Of a stretch of 64,000 nucleotides of DNA, positions 36,939 through 47,300 are shown piece by piece; the stretch's first letter is position 1; every line of letters begins with the position of its first letter. The position numbers and the translations under genes were made by a program. The notes beneath the pieces were generated by a model, which did not search any database, had not been told where the DNA came from, and saw only the letters and a program-made list of their open reading frames with translations. The DNA lies in NCBI GenBank assembly GCA_024336345.1, contig JANFOG010000013.1, positions 372,001 through 436,000 on the forward strand. Direction: 5' to 3'. The DNA is from Mariannaea sp. PMI_226. Taxonomy: Eukaryota; Ascomycota; Sordariomycetes; Hypocreales; Nectriaceae.

Positions 36939-37425
36939 CGTTGTTTACCCAACAATCTGTCTATCTGAACTCCATGTGTCTATTGTCATGTCACACGCTC
37001 ACTAAGAGCATTACTTTGCAATTGTAGCCATTCTAGAAGGGATCATATTTGGACAATTGCCGAGGCCGGTAGGACATCGCCCCCCTACCATGAGCTAATC
37101 ATTACGGCTCAGAACATTCAATCTACTTTTTCTTCTCTCATTTCTTATTTTGTGGATACAGATGTGCGTGATCTCATATGATAGCTTGTATTAATTCGGA
37201 TTTCTTTTTTAGACCTTAAACAACTCCGAAACTCTGTATTCGATAATGATTTCTCTATAGTTCTAAATTTATGCAGCATTACCACTTAACTAGTACGTAC
37301 CTAGGTTGGCTGACATGCTCCTCACGGGCTTTGACTATAAACACCTGTTACTCCCATTCCCTTTCTTTCTCTCTTCCTCACTTTTTCTTCGTTCTTCTCC
37401 ATCTTTCTTCTATATTGTTACAATC
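36939..37425. other. Upstream region of CmcJ-like B
   Basis: A 487-bp gap with a TATA box at 37336-37341 followed by a strongly pyrimidine-rich leader (about 37345-37410). An in-frame ATG at 37314 lies before the TATA box and is not taken as the start. Confidence 0.45.
37336..37341 (+). promoter_or_regulatory. TATA box of CmcJ-like B
   Basis: TATAAA 90 bp before the ATG at 37426, with a CT-rich tract between them. A typical arrangement for filamentous fungi; positional inference. Confidence 0.45.
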
Positions 37426-38623
37426 ATGGCATCTCTTCTTACTTCATTTCTATCGTGGCTTCGAGGAGACACTCAGACCACTATAGATTTATCCAATCAA
37501 GTTCCCTTCCTGAAGCGCCAAGCAAATCTGGAGTTCCTCGATGACTCCCACCCAAAATACAAGACCGAGAAGCCTTACTACTCCAATGTCCCATTTACAA
37601 AGAAAGATGCCCCCAATACCAACGTCATCTCTAGAACGCAACGTTTAACCCTCTGTGATATCAGAGGCCATGAGGACCTGTTCGACCTTGATATTCAAGG
37701 ATTTGAACTCGTAAAGCGTCAGTGGGACTTTGACCAATGGCAAGATGGCCAAAAGGTTGTTCAAGAAGTATATCCTCAAGTCTCCGAGCTGCTCAAGAAG
37801 CGGCTCGGAGAAGATGTGAGGGTAGTTGTCTTTGACCATACGGTCTGGTCCCCTATTTCTCAATAAACTAATAACCTTCCTGTAAAGACGAACCCACAAA
37901 TTAACACTTAAATTTCTAGCTCCGTAGAAGCAAAGCTGCTAGTGGAGGCGTGGAGACTTCCAAAGAGCAATCTGATGACAATTTCGCCCCTCCTAGCCGA
38001 GTGGCTCACGTTGGTAGGTCGATGGCCACAATATTTTATCATTTTACATATAAACCTTACAGTCGAGATAGATCAAACATACAAGGCGACTGTCGAGCAG
38101 ATCAAACTCGATTTCAAAAAGGAAGCTGATACGATCCTCCAAGGCCGCTTTCGCATTGTCAAGTTCGTTCGCCTTTGGTTCACTTCTCCAACTCCCTTGA
38201 ACTAGGAGCTAATAGGATCATGCTCATAGTATCTGGCATCCCATACAGGGTCCTGTGAAGCAACACCCATTCGTGCTCTGCGACTACAGATCATGCAAAA
38301 CCGATTACAGTCCTTGTGACCTGGTGTACCCACACACTGTCACTGAGATTATGGTGTTCAAAAACTCGCCCTCCCAGAATTGGTACTTTATTGACCAGCA
38401 AACCGAAGACGAGGCCTGGGTCTTCAAAATTGTGGACTCGCAGAGCCTCATTGACCCCGACGTGGCCGAATGTGAGCACGTCACTAAAGTGAATTACTCC
38501 CGCTAATATGAGCTGATTATGACGTTTTTAGTTTCGGCACACACATCCTTCTTTGACGAGAATGAGGCTCTTGCGGGTTGCAAGCGGGAGAGCGTGGAGT
38601 TTCGTGCTTACATCTTCGGCTGA
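37426..38623 (+). CDS. CmcJ/NvfI-family Fe(II)/2-oxoglutarate oxidoreductase, copy B
   Basis: Paralogue of copy A with a longer N-terminus. Exons 37426-37842, 37920-38013, 38072-38162, 38230-38471 and 38532-38623; introns 58-77 nt with phases 0, 1, 2, 1, identical to copy A; 311 residues. Family marks: DIRGHEDLFDLDIQGFE, VVFDHT-LRRSK, iron ligands HVD (H169, D171), IVNIWHPIQGP, FVLCDYRSC, FKNSPSQNWYFI, distal His in FRHTSF (H285) and Arg in SVEFR (R306). One donor is the weaker GTCTGG but gives the only in-phase continuation. The chosen start has the same leading residues (MAS) as copy A. Exon 2 carries a longer Ser/Gly-rich insert before the HVD motif than copy A. Confidence 0.84.
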
Positions 38624-39557
38624 GCCCATTATCATCGACCACTCACGGACAAACGGCTGGGCGGATAAGTCAAGGTATTACTTGTTGCACTGAAAATTTG
38701 AGGGGCTCCCAAAGTGGGGAAATATGCTTTTAATTGGATAATGTATGTCGACTTGTTGCACATTTCGCTATGGACTTGAGCCATCTCATCATCCCACTCA
38801 TCTAAAGAGTGAAAGTTATTTTTGCCACGTCTCTCAATTTGGCTCAAGGAAATCCCTGTCGCATTTGGAAATGTAACCTACCGAGCCACATTGATTCTGA
38901 AATCCCTGCAGACGAAAAACAGGGTGGGCGGCGTCAATGGACAGCTTCCATCAAACAGAACGGCTAGAAACCCGTCTTACGGATAACTGAGTGTGGTATG
39001 GGCTACTGGAAGCCAATGGCCATTGCAGCTCTACTGCATGCGTATGAGTCAAATGACCACCTTAATGTAAACCTGAAGAGAAGAAGGGGAAAGATATTCA
39101 GCCGGCTAGTATTCGCCAACTTGTGTGTCTGACGTGTTGTAATCGAATGTAAACGTGGTTCTACGGCACATGTCCGAAATTCACCCTCTTGGATTACCTC
39201 TTTTCCCCACTCTCCTTACCTATTCTTTGTCGCTGTGGAGGTGTATCCGAGAACCGATAGCCTAGAGTATGGATTCTTTGAAGGTAAACATATCATTAAG
39301 AGCTCCAACACCCGAACAGAGCCGCAAACAACCAACAAATGAAGTGCCTCATTTCACTAGGGTCTCCTAAATACTAGGATATTATTGAGCTGAAGAAAAT
39401 CTTTCGGAAACTGATAAAGAGTGGCAAGTCAGCTTTCCGTGTGATCACTTTGTGGCAACATTTCCAAGCTCTTCTTTAATCTTTACTAACAAGAATATAT
39501 TTTATGGGATAAAGTTGTGATGAGCATAGTCTCATTTCAAAGCTCAAAGTATTCCCA
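38624..39557. other. Interval between CmcJ-like B and PWxxW gene B
   Basis: A 934-bp gap without a recognisable gene. It holds the 3' region of the oxygenase and presumably the promoter of the small Trp-rich protein. Confidence 0.45.
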
Positions 39558-40031
39558 ATGTCTTCCATGTATCTGCTCTATGTTAGTTTTGTGATCGTCG
39601 CACTCAGGTCTGCACCCTCCCTCCCTTTTGAGTTTCTCCAGTTCCTAATCTATAGCTAACTCATCATCTATAAACGCAGCACTTTAGTTATTAGTGTCGC
39701 TCGCAAGGATCCTGCAAGTGCTCGCGAGACTGGAATAATCACGATCCCTGACAAGCCTCAAGTTGAAGTGCCCGAGATTACGGCTGGCCCCGAAAAGAAC
39801 CAGCCCTGGAGGGAGTGGCTCCAGGCCGAGCTGGCGACCAAGGGTGACCCTGACACGACCCGACCGTGGCTTAACTGGAAGCCTAATATGGAGGACCCGA
39901 GTGACAAGCCATGGCTCTACTGGAACCAGAGGAAGATGCGCAATGGTGGCGCTGGGGCTTACGAAGATGCCACTGGGCCTACAACAGAAATGATGGGCAC
40001 TTATCCCGTGGTTAATCACGCTAGAGTTTAA
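39558..40031 (+). CDS. Small Trp-rich protein with three PWxxW/F motifs, copy B
   Basis: Paralogue of the protein at 29.9-30.2 kb. The conserved part is in one exon ending at 40031 and carries NQPWREW, TRPWLNW and DKPWLYW, separated by 14 and 11 residues, with shared flanks (PWxxWL..E; P....P.DKPW). The 5' end needs splicing: the best fit is an 11-nt exon 39558-39568 (MSS plus two bases), an intron 39569-39694 (GTATCT to TAG) and an exon from 39695, giving 115 residues; acceptors at 39679 or a donor near 39608 are also in phase. The N-terminus is therefore uncertain, but MS- agrees with copy A. The C-terminal tail is Gly/Thr-rich. Unknown function. Confidence 0.62.
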
Positions 40032-40363
40032 GAGGCTTGCCAACAACAGTTCGTGGGCTTCGTATAAAGTCAGCTTTAGTTGGTGGAGAGAGAGGAGCTG
40101 CGGACTCATGATGCACATTTTTTTGGTGGAAGATATTCTTGTTATTTGAATTACCAATATTGCTTTACGTTGAAAATAGCCTATTTTAGGATGGGAATGG
40201 CAATGAAATTCTTACTTGCATGACTTCTTTAGGATTAAGGATATAATATTGATAACCAAGCCTACTGCTTGATACGAAATTACTCGACAAGTGACATTCG
40301 ATTGGCTGTGTGTTGTCGAGTTACGACTATAAGATCGGATTCCGACCTTTGAAATATGAACCT
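40032..40363. other. Intergenic interval between convergent genes
   Basis: A 332-bp 3'-3' gap between the PWxxW gene B and S12 copy 3. Nothing recognised. Confidence 0.45.
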
Positions 40364-42295
40364 CTACTGACGGAGGAATTCCTGAGGCTCAATGCGGCTG
40401 TCACCATCAAGTGACCACCTAATTTTGACAAATTTGTCGCTCTCCAAGTGATCAAACTCGATGATCCAAGATTTCCAGAATAGGAGATACATGGAGTACC
40501 CATTCTCGATGCAATCATCTCGGGTTTGTTGCAGGAAGGTCCACGAGTTTGCGTGGTAGTGGTACATATCAAACACTTGCTCCTCAATGCCATTGATGCG
40601 GAGACGCAGAGGGTTCAAAGAATCTCCTGTGAGCGTGATACTGAGAGTCATGGCAAGACCTTCGTTACAGTAGTTTCCAGCGTATTTCGCCAAGGGCTCC
40701 GGAGATGTTCCGGCACGGCGATGCTTCTTCCACTCTGTGACAACAGTGTCCCAGCGACCTTTGGCGTTGGAGACAACGTTCTTGGCCACCTCATCAAAGT
40801 CCACCACAGGCTTCAGATTAAACAGGGTCTGCGTCAACAGTTGGGCGATGATGTTGGTGGGGTCTCCGTTGATTTGGAACGAGTTGGTAAGAACAACAAT
40901 GGAGCAGTCATCATCTGGAAAGGTCCAGTACGCAGAAAGGAAGCCACCCAGTTCCCCAGTGTGACCGATGACCAGCCGATCTCCAGAGTCCTTACCGATG
41001 GAGTAGTGTCGGTCATTGACGTCAGGGTTTGTAACAACGTTCATTTCCGTAGTTGGGAGGTGCAAGTTGAAGAGTCCAAGCGCGTACTGCTGGTTGCTGT
41101 CACCGGAGAGGGGGAAGTATGGTGTTTGCGCAGTGGCCATGGAGATGGCAAGATCACTTTCACAGTGTACTCGCCGCCTATGATGGTAGATGTTCTTCAC
41201 CCACTTTGCCAAACCAGAGAGAAAATGAGTTATAACCGTGAGACAGCCTGGCTCTGGCTCTGCCGTGACTAGCTGTGCCTGGTTCCTATAGTGGTGTCTA
41301 GAAGGGTTCGCTTGTCTCCAGGATTGCATGAGCGCCTTGGACCAGAGCAACAAATCATCCACACATGATCGGACGGACCCTGAACTGTCGAATGCAATTC
41401 CATTATTCAAACGAGGAAGACCTACGGACTTGGACGGTTTGTCGTCAAAAACCAAATACGGCAAGGCGTGGTTGCCATCAGTTGGAAGGTCCGTATATGT
41501 TCTCTTCATGCCAATTTTATCAAAAATTTCTTTCTGAACAAACTGGCCATAAGAAGTCTTCGACTCCTGCGCAATCAGGGTCCCCGCAAGGGCATACATC
41601 CAATTACTGTACATCCACTCAGTCTTGAAGTTGGCCTCGCGTGGGAGGTGATTGACAACCTGAACAATGTCCTCGTGCTTGACGAAAACATGACCGTCCT
41701 TGCCCAAGACTTCAAATGGCATAGTGGAAAGACCAGCGCAATGAGAAAGCATGTCCCGGATGGTCATCTGCTCGGCCACTACCGGGTTTCCCTTGGTTTT
41801 CAGGGAGGGAATCTTGGACGAGACGGGGGCATCCAGGTCGACGACGCCGCGCTGGGCGAGGAGACTCAGTGCGGTTCCAGTGAATCCCTTGGTGCATGAT
41901 CCGATAGAATACACCGTTTGTGAATTGGGGACAAGGCCAATTTCCTCGTTTGCTAGCCCGAATCCCTTGACCCAAAGCTTCTCTCCCTTGTAGTTGACAC
42001 CAATTGACAGCGAGGGAGCCTTGAATATTTTTCTGATTTCTTCAATGAGACCGGCAATACCCTCAAGCCTAGGCCAACCAAAAAAAAAACCAAACCGTTA
42101 GCTCAATCCATTCATTATTGGTTAATAAGTGCAAGGGTGGTGTCCGACTGTTCTGTCCGCTCTAAGAACGTAGCATCCCAACATACAGGTGGAGATGTCA
42201 TCAAATAAGATAATGCAAACCAACCTTTTCAAAGCAGCAACACGGCCATTGTCGCCGTGGCGAAACCCATTATTGAAATTGCCGTACTTTTCCAT
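40364..42295 (-). CDS. S12 beta-lactamase-fold serine hydrolase, copy 3
   Basis: Third S12 paralogue, 591 residues. Exon 1 is 42295-42225, the intron 42224-42069 (156 nt, GTTGGT to TAG, phase 2 within an Arg codon as in copy 1), exon 2 42068-40364. The nucleophile motif SCTK is at 81-84, YSN lies in EWMYSNWMYALAG, and HTG in VIGHTGELGG. It has an extra basic/aromatic insert of about 45 residues (around KWVKNIYHHRRRVH) relative to copies 1 and 2; no intron with good borders removes it. The C-terminal beta domain starts near YAGNYCNEGLAMTL. It is divergent from aldo-keto reductase B with a 999-bp shared upstream region. Confidence 0.85.
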
Positions 42296-42692
42296 AATAC
42301 ATTGGGTTGAACTGTTCAGTCTTTTTTTCTTGTTGCAGGACCCTAATTTGTGTAGATGAGAATGTCGGGCGCTAGCGCTCTTACAAATGTGGAGGCAGGG
42401 CGATGGGGAGGGACAGGCCGGACGGGCAAGAAAAGTCCAGAGAAAAAAAGGCAGTGCATGTGGGCGCCCAGGAGTCCCCGAGTTTCGACATCTTTGAGGC
42501 TCTGCGGCTCTGCGGCTCTGTGAAGGGGAGAGGTTCGGACTCCCTGCGGAGCCTGCTTGCTTGCTTGCCTGGCATGGGTTACGTGGGATTGCTGCGTAGC
42601 CGACCGAGCAGTGAGACAGGCATGCATGACAAGATGGGTACCGTACCTCTGGGCAATCAAAGCAACAAAGGGATCATGAGAGGCCCAACCCT

Positions 42693-42731
42693 CCAACCAA
42701 CCACCAACCACCAACCACCAACCACCACCTC
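42693..42731. repeat. CCAACCA-type tandem repeat
   Basis: About five degenerate 7-bp units (CCAACCA/CCACCAA) in the shared upstream region of S12 copy 3 and aldo-keto reductase B. Confidence 0.75.
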
Positions 42732-43130
42732 CCAACTCCCAACAGGGTGGTACAACATAAGTTTTTAGTGCTTTGAGCCGGTGGTATTGAAAGTGGGCCA
42801 CTAAACGGGAACTCTTATAGTGCCCGTCGGGAGCTTGACGTGCTTCATTTGCTCGGTATGGGCCAACTTGACCGAACAGTTGACGTCAGGGGCCCTGTTG
42901 GTTGCATACACACCCCACGCTAAACTGCGTAATAACTGTGTCAAAGGGCAGCATCTTTTGGTTGTTGGTGATTCATATCAAAGTATTCTCCCATATCCCG
43001 TGCGCAGCATCAAGGATTTCAAGCCACGTAGCCACTGAGGTGCGAGGCACCTTATTAGTTGCATCGTCTTGCGTATTTCGTATCCTGCCGAGACAACACA
43101 AACTTTTTGTTTGGCCGGTGCCGGGGGAGA

Positions 43131-43154
43131 GGGGGGGGGGGGGGGGGGGGGGGG
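43131..43154 (+). repeat. Poly-G homopolymer (24 bp)
   Basis: Uninterrupted run of 24 G, preceded by GGGGGAGA. Capable of G-quadruplex formation; its exact length is also a likely sequencing uncertainty. Confidence 0.8.
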
Positions 43155-43294
43155 AATGGAGAGTATGCGGTTATTAACCCCGCCTATAGGACAGACATAC
43201 AGACAGCCTGCTCTCTCATATGCCACCTCGGGTTTCTTTTTCCCGTCCTTGGATCGCGTGTTCTGACGGCCTCAAAGTGTGCAGAGTCTCAGCC

Positions 43295-44206
43295 ATGGAC
43301 CGTGCCAATTTCCACCCCATTCAGCCCTCCCTCACCCCCGGCGGCTCTGCCATCCCTCCCTTGCTTTACGGAACCGCTGAAAAGACGGATCCCTTGCTGA
43401 TCTTCTCAGCCCTCAAGACTGGCTATCGAGGACTAGACTGCGCCTGCCAGCCTCACTTCTACTACGAAGACGTAGTTGGCCAAGCAATCGCATTGGCTCT
43501 GTCGCCCGTGTCTTCAGGGGGCCTGGGCCTGCGCCGAAGCGACATGTTCATCCAGACAAAATTCACCACGCCGGCCGGTCACACTCACAGGCCTGACTTG
43601 GCGCCCTACGCTCACGAGGATCCGCCAGCGGCCAAGGTTCGAAAGAGCCTGAAAATGAGCCTGGCCAAGTTGGGGGTCGATTACGTGGATGCCCTGCTTC
43701 TCCACGGGCCAATGCCAACCTTAGTCCAGACACTGGATATTTGGCTTGCAATGGAATCGTGCATTGGTGACAGAGTGCGTAACATAGGCGTGTCCAATTT
43801 TTCCCTGGAACAACTTATGCACATTTATCGTCATGCGACCATCAAGCCAGCCATTGTGCAAAATAGGTTCTGGCCTCAGAATCACTTTGATTCTGACGTC
43901 AGGGCCTTTTGCGCCGACAATAGAATGGTGTACCAAGCCTTCTGGATCCTCACGGGGAATCCACAGCTCCTCGACACTAACATTGTTGGTTGGTTAGCTG
44001 ACAAAACAGGGACATCAAGGGAGGACGCACTGTACACTCTTGTTTTATCGCTTGGCAAAGACGGGTCTGGCATTTCTGTTTTGAACGGTACGAAAAATTT
44101 GCAGAGGATGCAAGGCAGTCTTGAAGCTATACACAAGGTAGGGGTAGTGCCAGATATGGTCAAGCGAGGGTTTTTGGAACAATTGAATTTGGAAAAGAGC
44201 AGTTGA
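43295..44206 (+). CDS. Aldo-keto reductase, copy B
   Basis: Paralogue of the reductase at 31 kb, 303 residues, single exon from the ATG in CCATGG context at 43295. The tetrad is D48 (YRGLDCA), Y56 (HFYYED), K89 (IQTKFT) and H137 (ALLLHGP). Other aligned segments include NIGVSNFSLEQLMHIY, KPAIVQNRFWP and VYQAFWILTGNPQLL, and GISVLNGTKNLQRM near the cofactor end, each matching copy A with changes. It follows the fold without truncation. Together with S12 copy 3 it forms the right end of the second cassette. Its stop codon is 177 bp from the convergent NLR-like gene 2. Confidence 0.86.
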   Translation: MDRANFHPIQPSLTPGGSAIPPLLYGTAEKTDPLLIFSALKTGYRGLDCACQPHFYYEDVVGQAIALALSPVSSGGLGLRRSDMFIQTKFTTPAGHTHRPDLAPYAHEDPPAAKVRKSLKMSLAKLGVDYVDALLLHGPMPTLVQTLDIWLAMESCIGDRVRNIGVSNFSLEQLMHIYRHATIKPAIVQNRFWPQNHFDSDVRAFCADNRMVYQAFWILTGNPQLLDTNIVGWLADKTGTSREDALYTLVLSLGKDGSGISVLNGTKNLQRMQGSLEAIHKVGVVPDMVKRGFLEQLNLEKSS

Positions 44207-44383
44207 ACGTATGATCGTCAAGACAGGCCCCTTTATTCAGGAAATTAAATACAGGCCGAGAAGAGGAAAAGAAAAAGAAACGCCGATAAAGGCGTATTTT
44301 GGATGACCCAAGCAGTACTGTACAACGCGCGACAAAGCCAAAAAAAAAAAAAAGCCTGAATGAGGCTGAAAAACGGCAAAAGC

Positions 44384-47300
44384 TCAATCATCAGAAAGAA
44401 GCGCCTCATACTTATCCAATTCATCTGCGACTTCTCTGCAAGAAATCTGCTTGCCAGTAATATCCTGGTATAATACTGAGGCTTTGCGATATGTCTCATT
44501 GGCATCTTGCACCTTGCCGAGTTGTGTGTAGGTTCGACCCAGCCAGTAGAAGCTGCAGGCAAGCTTGTTCTGGGAGAGAAGACTGGAATTACGAAAGATT
44601 TTTCTTGCGTCTTTGAACAAGACCCTTTTTCCCAAGAAGAAGGGGAAATTTTTAGCTCGCTGAAATGAAAGAGTAGCAAAGGGATTCATTTTTTCAACTT
44701 ACTCTGCTTCCTCAAATTTCCCGGCCCGGAACTTGAAGACCCCAAATCTCAGGCTCGCCATGCCCGTATCCAACGAATCGCCCACTCCGTCCTTTAATAT
44801 CTGGAGCGATTGTGAAAAATGAAGTTCGGCCTCTGCCATGCGCCCCAGCGTCTCCTCGACTTCCGCGAGCGAGCACAGCCAGACCCCCTGCCGGGGCATC
44901 ATCTCTTGGCTGTCCTTGTAGATATTCATCTCATCAACGCATTTGCGAAAGTACTCAGCCGCCTCGTCAATTTGACCTTGTAAGCGGCATAGTTTACCCA
45001 AGTTGTGGAAGGAAAGAGCAAGAAGAAAGCCAGCGCAGTCCTCTCGGCGATTTTTCTTGATAGCGAGAGCCTTCTTGTGAAACTGAGCTGCTCTTTCAAA
45101 CTGGCCCATCTGTTTCGCCGCAATGCCTAAGTTGCTGTAGGCGTTGGCCAGCTGGATGTCAATATGTAGAGGAGGCTTCAAACCTAAGTCAAGGTAGTCA
45201 ATCCGCAGATTCTCATCTCTAATTGAGAGGGCTGTCTCAAGGGCCTGGACGGCGTTCTCTTTCTTGTCCTCGGACCGAAGATAGATGCAACCGAGCAATG
45301 TATAGGGCTGTGCACGGAGACAATCGTGCGGTTCAAGAGCTTTTTCTGCAATCTTAATGGATGCGTGGGCAAGACGCTCCGAGTCTGGGAAGCGACCTCT
45401 CGCCCACAAGTAGACGCCGCAGTCGCAAAATAATTCAGTCAGAAGGACGAGACTTCTGTTATCAGCTTCACCTTGGACCTGCTCTTCCCCATTGTACACT
45501 TCTAAAAGATTAAGAACGTGCTTCGTGAATGTTTCGCAGGCCGGCCAATTGGGTATTGGCTCGCCGAGAGGAGATTGTCGAGGATAGGCGTGATGCAAAA
45601 CCAGAGCCGCCCCGAACAGCGCTGTCCGTAGAGCTTCCGCATTTTCATTTAGCAGTTCACGGCGGGCACTCTTTTGCACCTCCCGATGAATGGAAAGCGA
45701 CGCCTCCTAATCGATATATGTGAGTATTTTAATGCGGCGAGGTAGAGGATGTCATGAGGCATACGAACCTGAGGGTTGTATTTCATGAGAAACTGGTCAG
45801 TCAAACTTGATCTGGTTTTATTGTAGCTGCTAAAATCAGTAACTGCCCTTTACTTCTGTTTCCCTTTTTCCCAGGGAATGCTTCACTCTACCTGAGCCTG
45901 TCATGAGATCTATGCAACACTTGCAACGACGGCGGCAGCGACAGGTTGGACAAGGGCGTTTCTATCCGAAACAGGGTGTTCGGTATTGAATCGGGAGCGA
46001 AGAATACTGCAATCCTTAGTAGAGTTCGGGCCTCGTCTGACAATTTCGCAAAAGACATCGCCCAAACCGTTTCCAACGTGTGCTGGTACTGCTGGTGATC
46101 TAGACTCGTGGTGCTTCCAGCGAGGATGCGATTGTAGGTGCCGTTCTTGTATAGCTCTAAGAACTCACGCACGGGAATGTGATGAATGCAAATGTATCCT
46201 GCCATCTGGGCAAGTGCCAAAGGCAGCCCGCATAACATTCGTGCTACTTCTTCAACATGTTCCTGGTCTGCATCTGACACTTTCCGTTGAAGAATCAGCC
46301 GGATCATGGCAGCACCTTGCTCATCGCTGAGTGAGTCGACGACGCATACCTCCTCGATTAAATCCCCTGCAAGCATTCGGTTACGGCTGGTAATGAGAAC
46401 AGATCCCCTGGCTGAGTTGGGCCAATACTTGCGTAGCAGCGTTTCGCTCTCCACGTTGTCGAAGACGAGAAGCCATGTGTAATCTATCTCATGTTAGCTC
46501 TGTCATGGTCCATAGCCTGAAGTGCAGTGTGCAGTCTGCGAAAGGGTAAAACATACTGCAGTCTCTTAGCCAGTTCATCACATTCGTCCTGATGGTTGTT
46601 GGATCTCCCCCATCTGGAAGACTCAGTCGTTGGGCGAATTGAAGGAAGTGGCCTTCAATTCCCGGTTCTGTATCTGCGACAGCCCAGAGGACAATGTCGT
46701 AATCATCCCAGTGGCTGTAGACAAACTTAGCTGCGAGCTGGGTTTTCCCTGAGCCTCCGAGTCCGTGCAGGAGAAATGTCTTCAACCTAGGGAGGCCCGG
46801 CGAGCTGTGTGCACTTGGGAGTAGATGATTCTCAATTCTTTTCATAATGTCAGGTCTCTGGAGGAAAAGCTGGTTTTCTGGAGCATTGATGACGTGGCAT
46901 GGGATTTTCACACTTTCCGGTGTTCGTTCTTTCCTCCAGTCGTGTGTTTCTTTTGCGTGATGTAGGCCAACTTCCTCCACAAAATCCCGCCTCGACTCCT
47001 CGATTCGTCTTTGGAGCTCCTTGAATTTTTGATCCATAGGATCCCAGCTTACTCTTATTGCGTTCACTAAGAGGCTATTAGATGAGATTTCTTGTGGCTC
47101 GGGGTACATGACAACACGTAGAGAATAGCTTTCTGATGTGGTACAGACCTATTGAGCGTCGGCCTAAAAACTTGGAGACGGCAGCGCAAAACTCCACACA
47201 GCATACGCAAATATCTCCCAAACACGTCTTAATTCTTTCTGTTGGGTATATTTCGCTGTAGATTTGGAACCTTGGTAGAATCTTGGACAGGGTAGTAACA

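Larger units (their letters stand above)
42296..43294. promoter_or_regulatory. Shared upstream region of S12 copy 3 and aldo-keto reductase B
   Basis: A 999-bp gap between divergent starts, rich in simple sequence: a CCAACCA-type repeat at 42693-42731 and a 24-G homopolymer at 43131-43154, which lies 141 bp before the reductase ATG. No TATA box is evident. Confidence 0.4.

Noticed and set aside
43059..43400. Frame containing a poly-Gly stretch upstream of AKR-B
   Set aside because: Poly-Gly (and antisense poly-Pro) is only the translation of the 24-G homopolymer.
26327..44206. The cassette as a beta-lactam biosynthesis or resistance cluster
   Set aside because: Beta-lactamase-fold and CmcJ names suggest it, but there is no ACV synthetase, isopenicillin N synthase or expandase, and both families are widespread in unrelated fungal pathways.
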